A model generated the notes under the pieces. That model had not been told where the DNA came from and did no database searches. It worked only from the letters and a program-made list of their open reading frames with translations. DNA of 64,000 bases from Actinomycetes bacterium (GTDB taxonomy: Bacteria; Actinomycetota; Actinomycetes; Propionibacteriales; Nocardioidaceae): contig JAEWOG010000099.1 of the NCBI GenBank assembly GCA_023460975.1, positions 62,001 to 126,000 of the forward strand. The letters are read 5' to 3'. This document shows positions 8,239 to 17,045 of this stretch, one piece after another (position 1 is the stretch's first letter; every line of letters starts with the position of its first letter). The position numbers and the translations under genes are program-made.

Positions 8239-8355
8239 ATGACGTTTCTGCGTCACGCGCTGCTCGACGTGCGCCGCTCAGGTGCGCCCTCGCCGTCCCT
8301 GTCCCGGACCCGCTCGTGGACCCTGCTGTCCAAGACCCCCGTTCCGGCACCCTGA
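8239..8355 (+). CDS. Possible 38-residue leader ORF before cpaB
   Basis: ATG 8239 opens a 38-codon frame (MTFLRHALLDVRRS...) ending TGA 8355, 14 bp before the cpaB start, with GAGGGGACGG as a plausible ribosome site. The peptide is basic, Ser/Pro-rich and has no recognisable domain. Third-position GC is high, as for real genes here, but at this length that is weak evidence. It could be a leader peptide coupling translation to cpaB, or chance. Apart from it and the two operator-like sites, the 384-bp gap 7986-8369 holds only the hairpin of the preceding gene. Confidence 0.35.
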   Translation: MTFLRHALLDVRRSGAPSPSLSRTRSWTLLSKTPVPAP

Positions 8356-8369
8356 CCGAAGGACCCCAC

Positions 8370-9122
8370 ATGGCTCGCCGTTCCATCCTCCTCATCGTCG
8401 CCCTCATCATTGCTCTGTTGGGCACGGGCTTGATCGTCATGTACGTGCGAGGCATCGACGCCCGCGCCACGGAGGGTCAGGTGCTCGTCGAAGTGCTGGT
8501 CGCCAGCGACACCGTCGAAGGCGGCGAGGCCGTCAGCGCAGCGATGGACGCCGGCAAGTTCGAGGTCGCGAAGGTGCGGCGCGAGGATCTGGTCCCCGGC
8601 GCTCTGTCGTCGGCTACGACCATCCAGGACCTGGTTGCGCTCAGCACCGTGTTCCCCGGTGAGCAGATCATCGGCAGCCGCTTCGGCACCATCGGGCAGA
8701 CCGAGAACCTGGTCATCCCCGAGGGCCGGGTCGCCATCTCGGTGGACTTCACCGACCCCGAGCGCGTCGCCGGCTTCGTCAACCCCGGTTCCGAGGTCTC
8801 GGTGTTCTGGTCCGGTACGCCGGTCACCATCACCGACGCTCGCCAGGAGCCCCAGACCAAGCTGCTCCTCCCCCGCGTGCAGGTGATCGGTGTCGGCACG
8901 ACCTCGATCGCTTCGAAGACCACCACCGTGGACGGCGAGCAGGTGATCGAGCAGGTCCCGAGCACGATCCTGACGTTGGCCCTCACGCAGAAGGAGGCCG
9001 AGAAGGTCATCTACGCCAACCTCAACGGCGACCTGGCCGTGGCCCTGCTCACCGAGGACTCCCAAGTCAAGATGGGCCAGCCGGTGAAGTCGAAGGACAT
9101 CGTCGCGACGGCCGGGAACTGA
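8370..9122 (+). CDS. cpaB: CpaB/RcpC-like Flp pilus assembly protein (SAF domain)
   Basis: The 250-residue protein starts with one membrane helix (residues 5-25, ILLIVALIIALLGTGLIVMYV) and continues with an SAF-like domain (about 32-115) containing the V-A-S-D-T-V-x-G-E segment, then a beta-rich RcpC/CpaB domain with VIPEGRVAISVDFTDPERVAGFVNPGSEVSVFW. In Tad/Flp systems this protein sits in the periplasmic or wall-side channel and supports pilus passage. Start at ATG 8370 follows GAAGGACC. It is the first clear gene of the operon; the next gene begins 2 bp after its stop. Confidence 0.85.
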   Translation: MARRSILLIVALIIALLGTGLIVMYVRGIDARATEGQVLVEVLVASDTVEGGEAVSAAMDAGKFEVAKVRREDLVPGALSSATTIQDLVALSTVFPGEQIIGSRFGTIGQTENLVIPEGRVAISVDFTDPERVAGFVNPGSEVSVFWSGTPVTITDARQEPQTKLLLPRVQVIGVGTTSIASKTTTVDGEQVIEQVPSTILTLALTQKEAEKVIYANLNGDLAVALLTEDSQVKMGQPVKSKDIVATAGN

Positions 9123-9124
9123 CC

Positions 9125-10363
9125 GTGACCGTCATTCTCGAACCCGAATACGCCCGACTGGCGCTGGCTCAGGCGACGCTCCACGGTTCCGCAACCGTGG
9201 CATCGCTCGAGGAGCTCGGCGACCACCTGCGGGCCACGCCCGACGAGTTCGCCGTTGTGATCGGCCCCTCGGTCGCGTTGGAGGAGGCCACCACCTTCGC
9301 CCAATGGGTCCGGGTGCAGCGTCCCGACCTCGGCGTCATCCTGATGCGCGACGAGATCGACAGTTCCATCCTCTCGGTGGCGCTGCGCAGTGGAATGCGC
9401 GAGGTCGTCGAGTCCCGCGACCTCGCGGGTCTCACCACTGCGGTCCAGCGGGCACGCAGCGTGGCGAACGCGATCGCCCAGACCTTTGAGGACGAGATGC
9501 AGGCCGCCACCCACGCGGCCATGGCTGAGGTCGAGGCCTCCGCCGCTGCAGCTCGCGCCGCCGCCGAGGCACCGCTCGGGAAGACGTTCACCGTCTTCTC
9601 GACCAAGGGAGGTGTCGGCAAGAGCCTGATCGCCACCAACCTGGCCGTGGCGTTGGCAGACGCTGGCAACAATGTGTGCCTGATCGACCTCGACGTCAAC
9701 AACGGCGACGTCGCGATCATGCTGCAGCTCAACCCCACCCGCAACGTCAACGACCTCGTCGCCTTCAACGGCATCGTGGACGAGGGCGCTGTGACGTCGC
9801 TGAGCACGCCGTACTCGAGCAAGCTCTCGGTCATCGCGGCGCCGGTGCACATCGACTCCCCCGACCAGGCCACCGCGGACGACATCGGTCGGCTCCTGGA
9901 CGCGGCGAAGCCGATGTTCGACTACATCGTGGTCGACACCTCGGGCGTCTTCGACGACAACTCCCTGGCGGCCCTGGACCGCAGCGACCGCATCGTGCTG
10001 GTGGGAACGCTCGACATTCCGGCTCTGAAGGGGCTCAAGCTGGCGGTGAGCACGCTCGACCTGCTCAACTTCCCGCGGGAGACCTGGTCCTTCGTCCTGA
10101 ACCGCGCCGACGGCAAGGTCGGCCTGGGCATTGACGAGTACGAGTCGACCCTCGGGCTCAAGGCCGACATCAAGCTCGAGTCGAGCCGCGACGTGCTGGC
10201 CGCAGTGAACCGCGGCGAGCCGCTGGTGCGCGCCTACCCGGCCCACCCCAACACCAAGCAGATCCTCACGTTCGCCAGCGCGGTGGCCGGCAAGCCCCTC
10301 GCTCACGAATCAGAAGCCCCTGCCCCCACCAAGGGCTCCCGCCTGCGCCTGAGGAGGTCCTGA
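9125..10363 (+). CDS. cpaE: CpaE-like pilus assembly ATPase (receiver-like domain + MinD/ParA)
   Basis: The 412-residue protein has an N-terminal degenerate receiver-like domain (1-115), an Ala-rich linker helix (about 125-152) and a MinD/ParA ATPase with deviant Walker A KGGVGKS near residue 161 and DYIVVDTSG (Walker B). CpaE/TadZ proteins place the pilus machine at its site in the cell. The C terminus ends in a basic KGSRLRLRRS tail. Start is GTG 9125. It is followed within 2 bp by cpaF. The order B-E-F-TadB-TadC is the common Tad arrangement. Confidence 0.87.
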   Translation: MTVILEPEYARLALAQATLHGSATVASLEELGDHLRATPDEFAVVIGPSVALEEATTFAQWVRVQRPDLGVILMRDEIDSSILSVALRSGMREVVESRDLAGLTTAVQRARSVANAIAQTFEDEMQAATHAAMAEVEASAAAARAAAEAPLGKTFTVFSTKGGVGKSLIATNLAVALADAGNNVCLIDLDVNNGDVAIMLQLNPTRNVNDLVAFNGIVDEGAVTSLSTPYSSKLSVIAAPVHIDSPDQATADDIGRLLDAAKPMFDYIVVDTSGVFDDNSLAALDRSDRIVLVGTLDIPALKGLKLAVSTLDLLNFPRETWSFVLNRADGKVGLGIDEYESTLGLKADIKLESSRDVLAAVNRGEPLVRAYPAHPNTKQILTFASAVAGKPLAHESEAPAPTKGSRLRLRRS

Positions 10364-10364
10364 C

Positions 10365-11834
10365 ATGAGTCTCACCGATCGTTTGGCGGCAGCTCGCTCC
10401 CGCCAGCAGACGCCCGGAGCATCGCCCGCCGATAACCTGCCGTTCGGGTCTGCCCCCGCAGCCCCCTCCGGGAGCGCTCCCGCACCCACCAGCGGCTCGG
10501 GTGGCTCGGCCGGCTCCGGCGCGCGCCGGGCCGCGGCCACGAGTGCGCAGCGCAAGAGCGACGGCTTCGCTGAGCTCAAGCGTGCCGTCCACGCACAGTT
10601 GGTCGAGTCCCTCGGGCCCAAGCTGTACGACGCGGACATGACGCAGGCTGACCTGGAGCAGCAGGTGCGCCTGGCGCTGCAGACGGCTCTGGCGCACACC
10701 GATCAGCCGATGTCGTCGGCCGACCGCACGCGCATCTCCCAGGAGATCGCGGACGACATCCTCGGGTACGGCCCGCTCGAGCCTCTCCTGCGTGACCCCG
10801 ACCTGAGCGAAGTCATGGTCAACACGTTCAAGGACATCTACGTCGAGCGCAGCGGCAAGCTGGTCAAGGTCGAGACGACGTTCAACGACGAGTCCCACCT
10901 GCGCCGCACCATCGACAAGATCGTCAGCAAGATCGGGCGACGCGTCGACGAGACGAGCCCGATGTGTGACGCCCGTCTTCCCGACGGTTCCCGTGTCAAC
11001 GCGATCATCCCGCCGCTGGCGCTGGACGGGTCCAAGCTCACCATCCGTAAGTTCTCCGAGGACCCCTACGGCGTGGAGGACCTCATCAAGTTCGGCACCC
11101 TGAGCCGTCCCGCCGCCGAGCTCCTCGAGGCGTGCGTACGAGGTCGCCTCAACATCCTTGTCTCCGGCGGTACGGGTGCAGGAAAGACGACGACCCTCAA
11201 CGTGTTGTCCTCCTTCATCCCCGAGGACGAGCGCATCGTCACCATCGAGGACGCCGCGGAGCTCCGCCTGGTGCAGGACCACGTCCTGCGCCTGGAGTCT
11301 CGCCCGCCCAACATCGAGGGCAAGGGCGCCGTCACCATTCGTGACCTGGTCAAGAACTCGCTGCGTATGCGTCCCGACCGCGTCGTCGTCGGTGAGATCC
11401 GTGACGCCGCCGCGCTCGACATGCTCCAGGCCATGAACACCGGTCACGACGGTTCCATCTCGACGCTGCACGCCAACACGCCGCGCGACGCCCTGGCGCG
11501 TCTGGAGACCATGGTGCTGATGGCTGGAATGGACCTTCCCGTACGCGCCATCCGCGAGCAGGTCTCGAGCGCCGTCGACCTCATCATCCAGCAGACCCGT
11601 CTCAAGGACGGGACGCGCCGCATCACCGCGATCACCGAGATCGTCGGCATGGAGGGCGACATCATCACGACCCAGGACGTATTCCTGTTCGACTACGGTG
11701 CTGGCCAGGACGAAAACGGTCGTTTCCGTGGCGATCTGGCGTCGATGGGCCTGCGTCCCCGCTTCCTCGACCGGCTCCACGACCACGGGGTCTCGGTGGA
11801 CCCGGCCGTGTTCGCCGCTGGAGGTATGCGATGA
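10365..11834 (+). CDS. cpaF: CpaF/TadA secretion ATPase of the Flp pilus
   Basis: The 489-residue protein has an Ser/Pro/Ala-rich N-terminal extension (1-65), then the VirB11-like ATPase: Walker A GGTGAGKTTTLN (about 267-278), the Asp box IVTIEDAAELRL, Walker B RMRPDRVVVGEIRD, and the His box GHDGSISTLHANT. It is the hexameric motor that drives Flp pilin assembly (and possibly retraction) with TadB/TadC as the membrane platform. Its stop overlaps the start of the vWA-TadB gene by 4 bp (ATGA), so the two are likely coupled. Confidence 0.93.
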   Translation: MSLTDRLAAARSRQQTPGASPADNLPFGSAPAAPSGSAPAPTSGSGGSAGSGARRAAATSAQRKSDGFAELKRAVHAQLVESLGPKLYDADMTQADLEQQVRLALQTALAHTDQPMSSADRTRISQEIADDILGYGPLEPLLRDPDLSEVMVNTFKDIYVERSGKLVKVETTFNDESHLRRTIDKIVSKIGRRVDETSPMCDARLPDGSRVNAIIPPLALDGSKLTIRKFSEDPYGVEDLIKFGTLSRPAAELLEACVRGRLNILVSGGTGAGKTTTLNVLSSFIPEDERIVTIEDAAELRLVQDHVLRLESRPPNIEGKGAVTIRDLVKNSLRMRPDRVVVGEIRDAAALDMLQAMNTGHDGSISTLHANTPRDALARLETMVLMAGMDLPVRAIREQVSSAVDLIIQQTRLKDGTRRITAITEIVGMEGDIITTQDVFLFDYGAGQDENGRFRGDLASMGLRPRFLDRLHDHGVSVDPAVFAAGGMR

Positions 11835-13735
11835 CCCACGCGCTGCGCGCGCGCGTCAGCCGAGTGCTGGCGGGCGCAGGCGTGGTCGGTCTTCTTCTGG
11901 TGGGCTCCCCCGCTCACGCCGAGGGGACCACCAACATCGACCACGTCCAGTCCAAGGACGGCAAGGGCACTGCTGTGCTCGCCGTCGACGGGATCGTGGG
12001 GGGAGGCGCCGACCCGTCGAGCATCCTGGTCGAGGTGGACGGAACCGAGACTCCCTCGCGAGCCCGCATGATCAACGCCGGCGCCGTCGACCGCTCGACC
12101 ATGCTCGTGCTTGACGCGAGCAACTCGATGTCCAAGAACGGCAAGTTCGAGGCCGCCACGACGGCCGTCAACGCGTACCTCGCTGCCGTCCCCGCGGACG
12201 TCAAGGTCGGCCTGGTGACGTTCGCCGGCGAGGTGGGCACGCCCATCGCGCCGACGTTGGACCGCCAGGCGATCACCGACGCTGTCGCCGCCGTCACCCT
12301 GGCGCCGGGAACGGCGTTGAACGACGCCGTCATGGCCGGTCTCGATGCCTTGGGCACGGCCGGGTACCGCTCGATGCTGGTGCTCTCCGACGGCTCGGAC
12401 ACCCGCAGCACGACGACCCTGGAGGTCGCCGCGGGCACCGTTGCCGAGAAGGGCGTGGTCGCTGACGTGGTCTCCCTCGATCCCGCCGAGCGCGCGACTG
12501 CGCTGGCCACCGAGAGCGGCGGCCAGATCATCCCCGCGAGCGAGGACGGGCTCGACGCCGCCTTCGCGGCACAGGCCTCCGCGATGTCGCAGCAGTTGCT
12601 CGTCAACTTCACGGTGCCCAAGGACGCGGGCAGCGAGTCCACGGTCGCCATCACGGTCTCCGCCAACGGGCAGCCCTACACCGACACCGCTCTGGTGTCG
12701 CTGGCGGCGCCTGCCGCGGCCGCGCAGGAGACGGCCATGGCCCCGAAGGTGGTGGAGGCTGGCCGCTCGTTGGTCTCGACCCCGATCATGCTCGGTGGAG
12801 CTCTGGCGCTCTTCCTCGGCCTCGCTGGCATCCTGTGGATCGTCGTGGCTGCGCCGCAGAAGAAGTCCGCCACCAACCGGATGGAGCAGTACTTCACGCA
12901 GACGGGTGGCTCGCGCCGCGCTGCTGCGTCCGCCGACAAGCAGGGCCTCAAGGACACGGCGCTCGGGATCGCGGACAAGGCGCTTAGCCAGGACTTCGAG
13001 ACGCGCGTCTCGCAGCGTCTGACCGGCGCTGGGTCAGCGCTGACGAGCGCGGAGTGGATTCTGCTCCACGCCGCCTGCGTGGTCGGAGCCGGCGTCGTCG
13101 GCGCCTTCCTCGGCGGGATTCCCCTCGCGATCATCGGCTTGATCCTCGGAGCGGTCGTGCCCTGGCTGGTGCTCGGCCTCCGCCACTCGCGTCGCCTCAA
13201 CGCCTTCAACGGCCAGCTCGCCGAGACGCTGGGCCTGATGGCCGGTGGCCTGCAGGCCGGTCTGTCCCTGCCCCAGGCGATCGACAGTGTCGTTCAAGAA
13301 GGTGTCGAGCCCATGGCCGGCGAACTGCGGCGAGCGTTGGTCGAGCAGCGGCTCGGCATCGACATCGCCGATGCCCTCGAGGGCGTGGGTCACCGCATGG
13401 AGAGCCCCGACTTCGAATGGGTCGTCATGGCGATCCGCATCCAGCGCGAGGTCGGCGGCAACTTGGCCGAGATTCTGCACACGGTGGCCGGAACCCTGCG
13501 CGAGCGCGAGTACCTACGTCGCCAGGTCAAGGCGCTCAGCGCCGAGGGTCGGCTGTCGGGCTACATCCTGACCGCCCTGCCGGTCCTCGTCGGGACCTAC
13601 ATGGCCTTCGCCAACCCCGAGTATGCAAGCGTGCTGTGGACGACCACCATCGGATACATCCTGCTGGGTTCCGCGCTCTTCCTGCTGGGCATCGGTTCGT
13701 TCTTCATGTCCAAGCTGGCGAAGGTGGAGGTCTGA
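11831..13735 (+). CDS. tadB: vWA domain fused to TadB (T2SSF platform protein)
   Basis: The 634-residue protein is a two-part fusion. After a signal peptide (1-30, cut near AHA) comes a von Willebrand A domain (about 88-255) with an intact MIDAS (DASNS, the threonine region VTFAGE, and LSDGSD), then a hydrophilic linker, a membrane helix near 320-340, a cytoplasmic stretch, and the TadB part with helices near 405-450, the T2SSF domain (470-590: GLQAGLSLPQAID ... IQREVGGNLAEIL) and two C-terminal helices. TadB alone is about 300 residues; the additional half is an exported metal-ion adhesion-type domain. There is no frameshift, and reading is continuous. Confidence 0.9.
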   Translation: MTHALRARVSRVLAGAGVVGLLLVGSPAHAEGTTNIDHVQSKDGKGTAVLAVDGIVGGGADPSSILVEVDGTETPSRARMINAGAVDRSTMLVLDASNSMSKNGKFEAATTAVNAYLAAVPADVKVGLVTFAGEVGTPIAPTLDRQAITDAVAAVTLAPGTALNDAVMAGLDALGTAGYRSMLVLSDGSDTRSTTTLEVAAGTVAEKGVVADVVSLDPAERATALATESGGQIIPASEDGLDAAFAAQASAMSQQLLVNFTVPKDAGSESTVAITVSANGQPYTDTALVSLAAPAAAAQETAMAPKVVEAGRSLVSTPIMLGGALALFLGLAGILWIVVAAPQKKSATNRMEQYFTQTGGSRRAAASADKQGLKDTALGIADKALSQDFETRVSQRLTGAGSALTSAEWILLHAACVVGAGVVGAFLGGIPLAIIGLILGAVVPWLVLGLRHSRRLNAFNGQLAETLGLMAGGLQAGLSLPQAIDSVVQEGVEPMAGELRRALVEQRLGIDIADALEGVGHRMESPDFEWVVMAIRIQREVGGNLAEILHTVAGTLREREYLRRQVKALSAEGRLSGYILTALPVLVGTYMAFANPEYASVLWTTTIGYILLGSALFLLGIGSFFMSKLAKVEV

Positions 13736-13736
13736 G

Positions 13737-14651
13737 ATGCTGTACGTCGGAGCGGCCCTGGTTCTGGCCGCAGTGGTGCTCATGCTGTCGATCGTCGGCG
13801 TGGCCACGAAGGAACGCAAGGGCGTGGCGCGATCCGTCGCCGCCATCCAGGCGCTCGATGCAGCGCCGGACGTCATGAAGGCCGAACTCGACCGTCCGTT
13901 CGTCGAGCGCGTGATCGCCCCGCTTGGCGAGCAGGCCGTCGACCTGGGCCGCAAGGTGGTCCGGGCCGACACGGCAGTCAAGCTCCAGCACCGGCTCGAC
14001 ATCGCCGGCAACCCTCCTGCCTGGGACGTGAACCGGCTCATCGGCCTCAAGGTCATCGGCATGGGTGTCTTCGGCACGCTCGGGTTCATCTACCTGCTCG
14101 GCATGGATCTGCCGTTCCTCAGGTTGGTCCTCTTCACCGCCGCCCTCGCCGCGTTCGGATACGTCCTGCCCAACATTCTGCTCTACAACGCTGGCCAGAA
14201 ACGCGAGATGCAGATGCGCAACTCCTTGCCGGACGCTCTTGACTTGCTGACGGTCTCCGTGGAGGCAGGGCTCGGGTTCGACGGTGCCGTCGCACGCGTC
14301 GCCAAGAACACCGACGGACCGCTGTCGGCTGAGTTCACCCGCCTCTTGCAGGAGATGCAGATCGGCGTGGGCCGCACGGAAGCCATGCGGTCGATGGCCG
14401 CGCGCACCTCGCTCCCGGACCTGAAGTCGTTCTGTCTGGCGATGGTCCAGGCCGACGCGCTCGGCATCCCGATCGGTCGAGTCCTGCGCGTGCAGAGCAA
14501 CGAGATGCGCACGAAGCGCCGCCAGCGTGCGGAGGAGAAGGCGCAGCAGGTGCCCGTTCGGATCATGATCCCGCTGGTCCTCTTCATTCTGCCGTGCCTC
14601 TTCATCGTCATTCTGGGGCCGGCGGTCGTCCAGATCGCCGATAGCATGTAG
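13737..14651 (+). CDS. tadC: TadC, Flp pilus platform protein
   Basis: The 304-residue protein has one N-terminal helix (2-22), a pair of central helices (about 110-155) and a C-terminal helix, with a T2SSF domain (about 165-290: NSLPDALDLLTVSVEAGLGFDGAVARVA and VQADALGIPIGRVL). It pairs with TadB to form the inner-membrane base of the pilus motor. Start at ATG 13737, 1 bp after the stop of tadB, with GGTGGAGG as ribosome site; a longer reading from further upstream would overlap tadB by more than 100 bp. Confidence 0.9.
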   Translation: MLYVGAALVLAAVVLMLSIVGVATKERKGVARSVAAIQALDAAPDVMKAELDRPFVERVIAPLGEQAVDLGRKVVRADTAVKLQHRLDIAGNPPAWDVNRLIGLKVIGMGVFGTLGFIYLLGMDLPFLRLVLFTAALAAFGYVLPNILLYNAGQKREMQMRNSLPDALDLLTVSVEAGLGFDGAVARVAKNTDGPLSAEFTRLLQEMQIGVGRTEAMRSMAARTSLPDLKSFCLAMVQADALGIPIGRVLRVQSNEMRTKRRQRAEEKAQQVPVRIMIPLVLFILPCLFIVILGPAVVQIADSM

Positions 14652-14666
14652 GAAACTGACCCTCCC

Positions 14667-16208
14667 ATGCCTTTCTCGGAGGCCACACTCCCGACCGACG
14701 CGCACGTGCGTACGTGGCGGGTCGACACAGCGGTCCGCGTGTTCGCGCTGGCGTTCGTGGTGGGTACCACGCTCGCCGCGGGAGCCGCGGCCCGCGTCCT
14801 CCCCCTGATCGCGGCCCTGGCCGTCATCGCGGCCATCGCGATCGCCCTGGGTCGCACCACCGTCGTGGCGCAGTGGCCGTGGAGCCCCGTCGTGGAGGCA
14901 CTCCTCGCGGGCATCCTCCTGGCCAGCGCCGTCGGTTCGGGTCCGCTGGTCCCCTACCTCGGGGTTCCAGCCATTGTCGCGGGGATCCGCCACGGCGCCG
15001 TGGCGGCGGTCAACGCGGGCATCATCGCCACCGTTGCCTACACCGTGACCCTGGTGTTCGCGACGAGTCCCCTCAACCAGCTCGTGGACACACTGCCGTG
15101 GCTTGTGGCCGGGCTGGGGATGGGTCTGCTGGCAGCGTGGCAGTCGCGTTCCATCCGTGACGACGTGGCCCGGCAGGAGCCGTACCTGGCCGCGCACCGC
15201 CTGCTGTCGTCCCTGTCCACGCTGGCGCGTGCCGGGGAGGTGGGCCTGGACACTCGCCAACTCGCAGAGGACCTCCAGTCGGCCCTACGCCAGGAGACCG
15301 GCGCACAACAGTGCCTAGTTCTGTTGGGCGCTGAGGGAGACGACCTGGTGGTGGCGGCATCGCACGGCCAGGCCGACGAACTCATGGCAGTGCGGGACTC
15401 GCTGACGACCCAACTCCAGGGCAACGTGGCCCACCTCCCCCTCACCACATCCGACGCCACGCTGGGCGAGGTCGTCCTCGTGCGCAACGGCGGGTGGAAC
15501 GCCCATCGCCTCGATCGCGCTGCCGGGTTGTGCCGGGACTTCGCTCTGAGGCTCGACACGGCAGCTCTGTTCGAGGACGTCCGGGCCATGGCGACCACCG
15601 AGGAGCGCAACCGCATCGCCCGCGAGATGCACGACGGCGTGGCCCAAGAACTCGTGGCTCTGGGCTACCTCGTGGACGAGGTCAGCCTCGTCAGCGGCGA
15701 GAAGGAGGTCCAGGACCTCTCCGGTCACCTGCGCGACGAGCTCTCTCGCGTTGTCACCGAGTTGCGCTATTCGATCTACGACCTGCGTCAGCACGTGGCG
15801 GACACGCGGCTGTCCGGAGCACTGACCTCCTACATCCAGGACCTGGCCCGGGAGCAGCCCTTCCAGGTGACCCTGGCCATCGAGGTCTCCGGCGACCCGC
15901 TTCCCCAACGGGTGGAGACCGAGCTTCTTCGCGTCGCGCAGGAGGCGATCGGCAACGTCCGCAAACACGCAGACGCCACTCACGTGTGGGTGACGTTGGC
16001 GACGGACGGCGACTCGATCCTGTTGCAGATCGAGGACGACGGGTGCGGCAATGTTCGCCCCCGCGACAAGCACTGGGGGCTGCTCACCATGCGTGAGCGC
16101 GCCGAGAAGGTCGGCGCCACCCTCAGCATCACCCCACGTCCCGAAGGCGGGACCCAAGTCCGACTCGAGCGGGTCTCCCCGCGACTGGCAGGAAGGAGGA
16201 CCAGGTGA
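14667..16208 (+). CDS. NarL-type sensor histidine kinase of the Tad locus
   Basis: The 513-residue protein has six to seven N-terminal membrane helices (about 25-150), a GAF-like region (about 170-300), the HisKA_3 dimerisation box with EMHDGVAQELV (His near residue 322) and a HATPase domain with EAIGNVRKHADATHV (N box) and IEDDGCG. It autophosphorylates in response to an unknown signal and passes phosphate to the regulator gene it overlaps by 4 bp. The kinase lies 15 bp after tadC, so it is probably co-transcribed with the pilus genes and may tune them. Confidence 0.88.
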   Translation: MPFSEATLPTDAHVRTWRVDTAVRVFALAFVVGTTLAAGAAARVLPLIAALAVIAAIAIALGRTTVVAQWPWSPVVEALLAGILLASAVGSGPLVPYLGVPAIVAGIRHGAVAAVNAGIIATVAYTVTLVFATSPLNQLVDTLPWLVAGLGMGLLAAWQSRSIRDDVARQEPYLAAHRLLSSLSTLARAGEVGLDTRQLAEDLQSALRQETGAQQCLVLLGAEGDDLVVAASHGQADELMAVRDSLTTQLQGNVAHLPLTTSDATLGEVVLVRNGGWNAHRLDRAAGLCRDFALRLDTAALFEDVRAMATTEERNRIAREMHDGVAQELVALGYLVDEVSLVSGEKEVQDLSGHLRDELSRVVTELRYSIYDLRQHVADTRLSGALTSYIQDLAREQPFQVTLAIEVSGDPLPQRVETELLRVAQEAIGNVRKHADATHVWVTLATDGDSILLQIEDDGCGNVRPRDKHWGLLTMRERAEKVGATLSITPRPEGGTQVRLERVSPRLAGRRTR

Positions 16209-16852
16209 CCACCACAGTGCTCCTGGTCGACGACCACGAACTGATCCGGCAGGGTCTGGCGCGCGCGTTCGAACGTGATGAGGCCATGACCGTGATCGGG
16301 CAGGCCGGCAGCGTGGCCGAGGCCATCGAGAAGTACGGGCAGTTGTCCCCCGACGTGGTCGTGACCGACCTGCAGCTCCCCGACGGCAACGGTCTCGAGA
16401 TCGTCCGTGCCGTACGTGCAGCCAGCGATGCCGTGGGCGCCGTGGTGCTGACCATGCACGCGGGAGACGATCAGATCTTCGCGGCCATGGAGGCTGGGGC
16501 CTCGGCCTTCGTCGGCAAGGACAGCAAGGCGACGGAGGTCCTCAGCGCGGCCAAGCATGCGGCTGTGGCACCGCGTACGTTCGTCTGCGCGGGCCTGAAC
16601 GAGGCCATGATGCGGCGCGCCATGTCGCCGTCGGTGCCCAAGCTCTCGGTCCGGGAGGACGAGGTCCTCACACTCCTCGCCGAGGGATTGGGCACGGGTG
16701 AGATCGCGGGGCGGCTGTACATGAGCGAGTCGACGGCCAAGACCCACATCACCCACATCTACCAAAAGCTCGGTGCCGCCAACCGCGCTCAGGCACTCGT
16801 CTCGGCCATGCGACTGGGCATGCTCGACGCGTTCACCAAGGACGGATTCTGA
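16205..16852 (+). CDS. LuxR/NarL-family response regulator of the Tad locus
   Basis: The 215-residue protein has a receiver domain (1-120; acidic pair DD at 9-10, phospho-acceptor Asp55 in TDLQLPDG, conserved Lys in VGKDS) and a C-terminal LuxR helix-turn-helix (about 148-205: LSVREDEVLTLLAEGLGTGEIAGRLYMSESTAKTH, split here by its two helices). Such regulators bind short inverted repeats as dimers. A 16-bp dyad occurs 62 bp after this gene and again before cpaB, making pilus promoters the natural target; that is inference. Start GTG 16205 overlaps the kinase stop. Confidence 0.9.
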   Translation: MTTTVLLVDDHELIRQGLARAFERDEAMTVIGQAGSVAEAIEKYGQLSPDVVVTDLQLPDGNGLEIVRAVRAASDAVGAVVLTMHAGDDQIFAAMEAGASAFVGKDSKATEVLSAAKHAAVAPRTFVCAGLNEAMMRRAMSPSVPKLSVREDEVLTLLAEGLGTGEIAGRLYMSESTAKTHITHIYQKLGAANRAQALVSAMRLGMLDAFTKDGF

Positions 16853-16913
16853 CCGTTCGCGACCTCGTCCACCCAGGTGGCGGTCCTCGCCCCACTGTGG
16901 GTGATGAGCGGTC

Positions 16914-16929
16914 TAGTCACAAAGGACTA
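16914..16929 (+). promoter_or_regulatory. Putative operator of the pilin gene, 16-bp dyad
   Basis: TAGTCACAAAGGACTA has perfect 5-bp arms (TAGTC/GACTA) around ACAAAG, 117 bp before the pilin ATG. Near-copies occur at 8066-8081 and, inverted, at 8102-8117. The arrangement fits a dimeric LuxR-type regulator. Confidence 0.55.
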
Positions 16930-17045
16930 CCCCGGTCGGGACGACTCTCCGATGTGCCGATCCGGGGAATTCGGAAAACTACTCAGTGACGGGTCCACTC
17001 GGGCTCGGACCAGGACTCATCACCCAATACTTCAGGGAGAGAACA

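Noticed and set aside
13704..15260. 518-residue minus-strand frame across tadC and the kinase
   Set aside because: Antisense to two well-supported genes and of Arg/His/Asp-rich composition.
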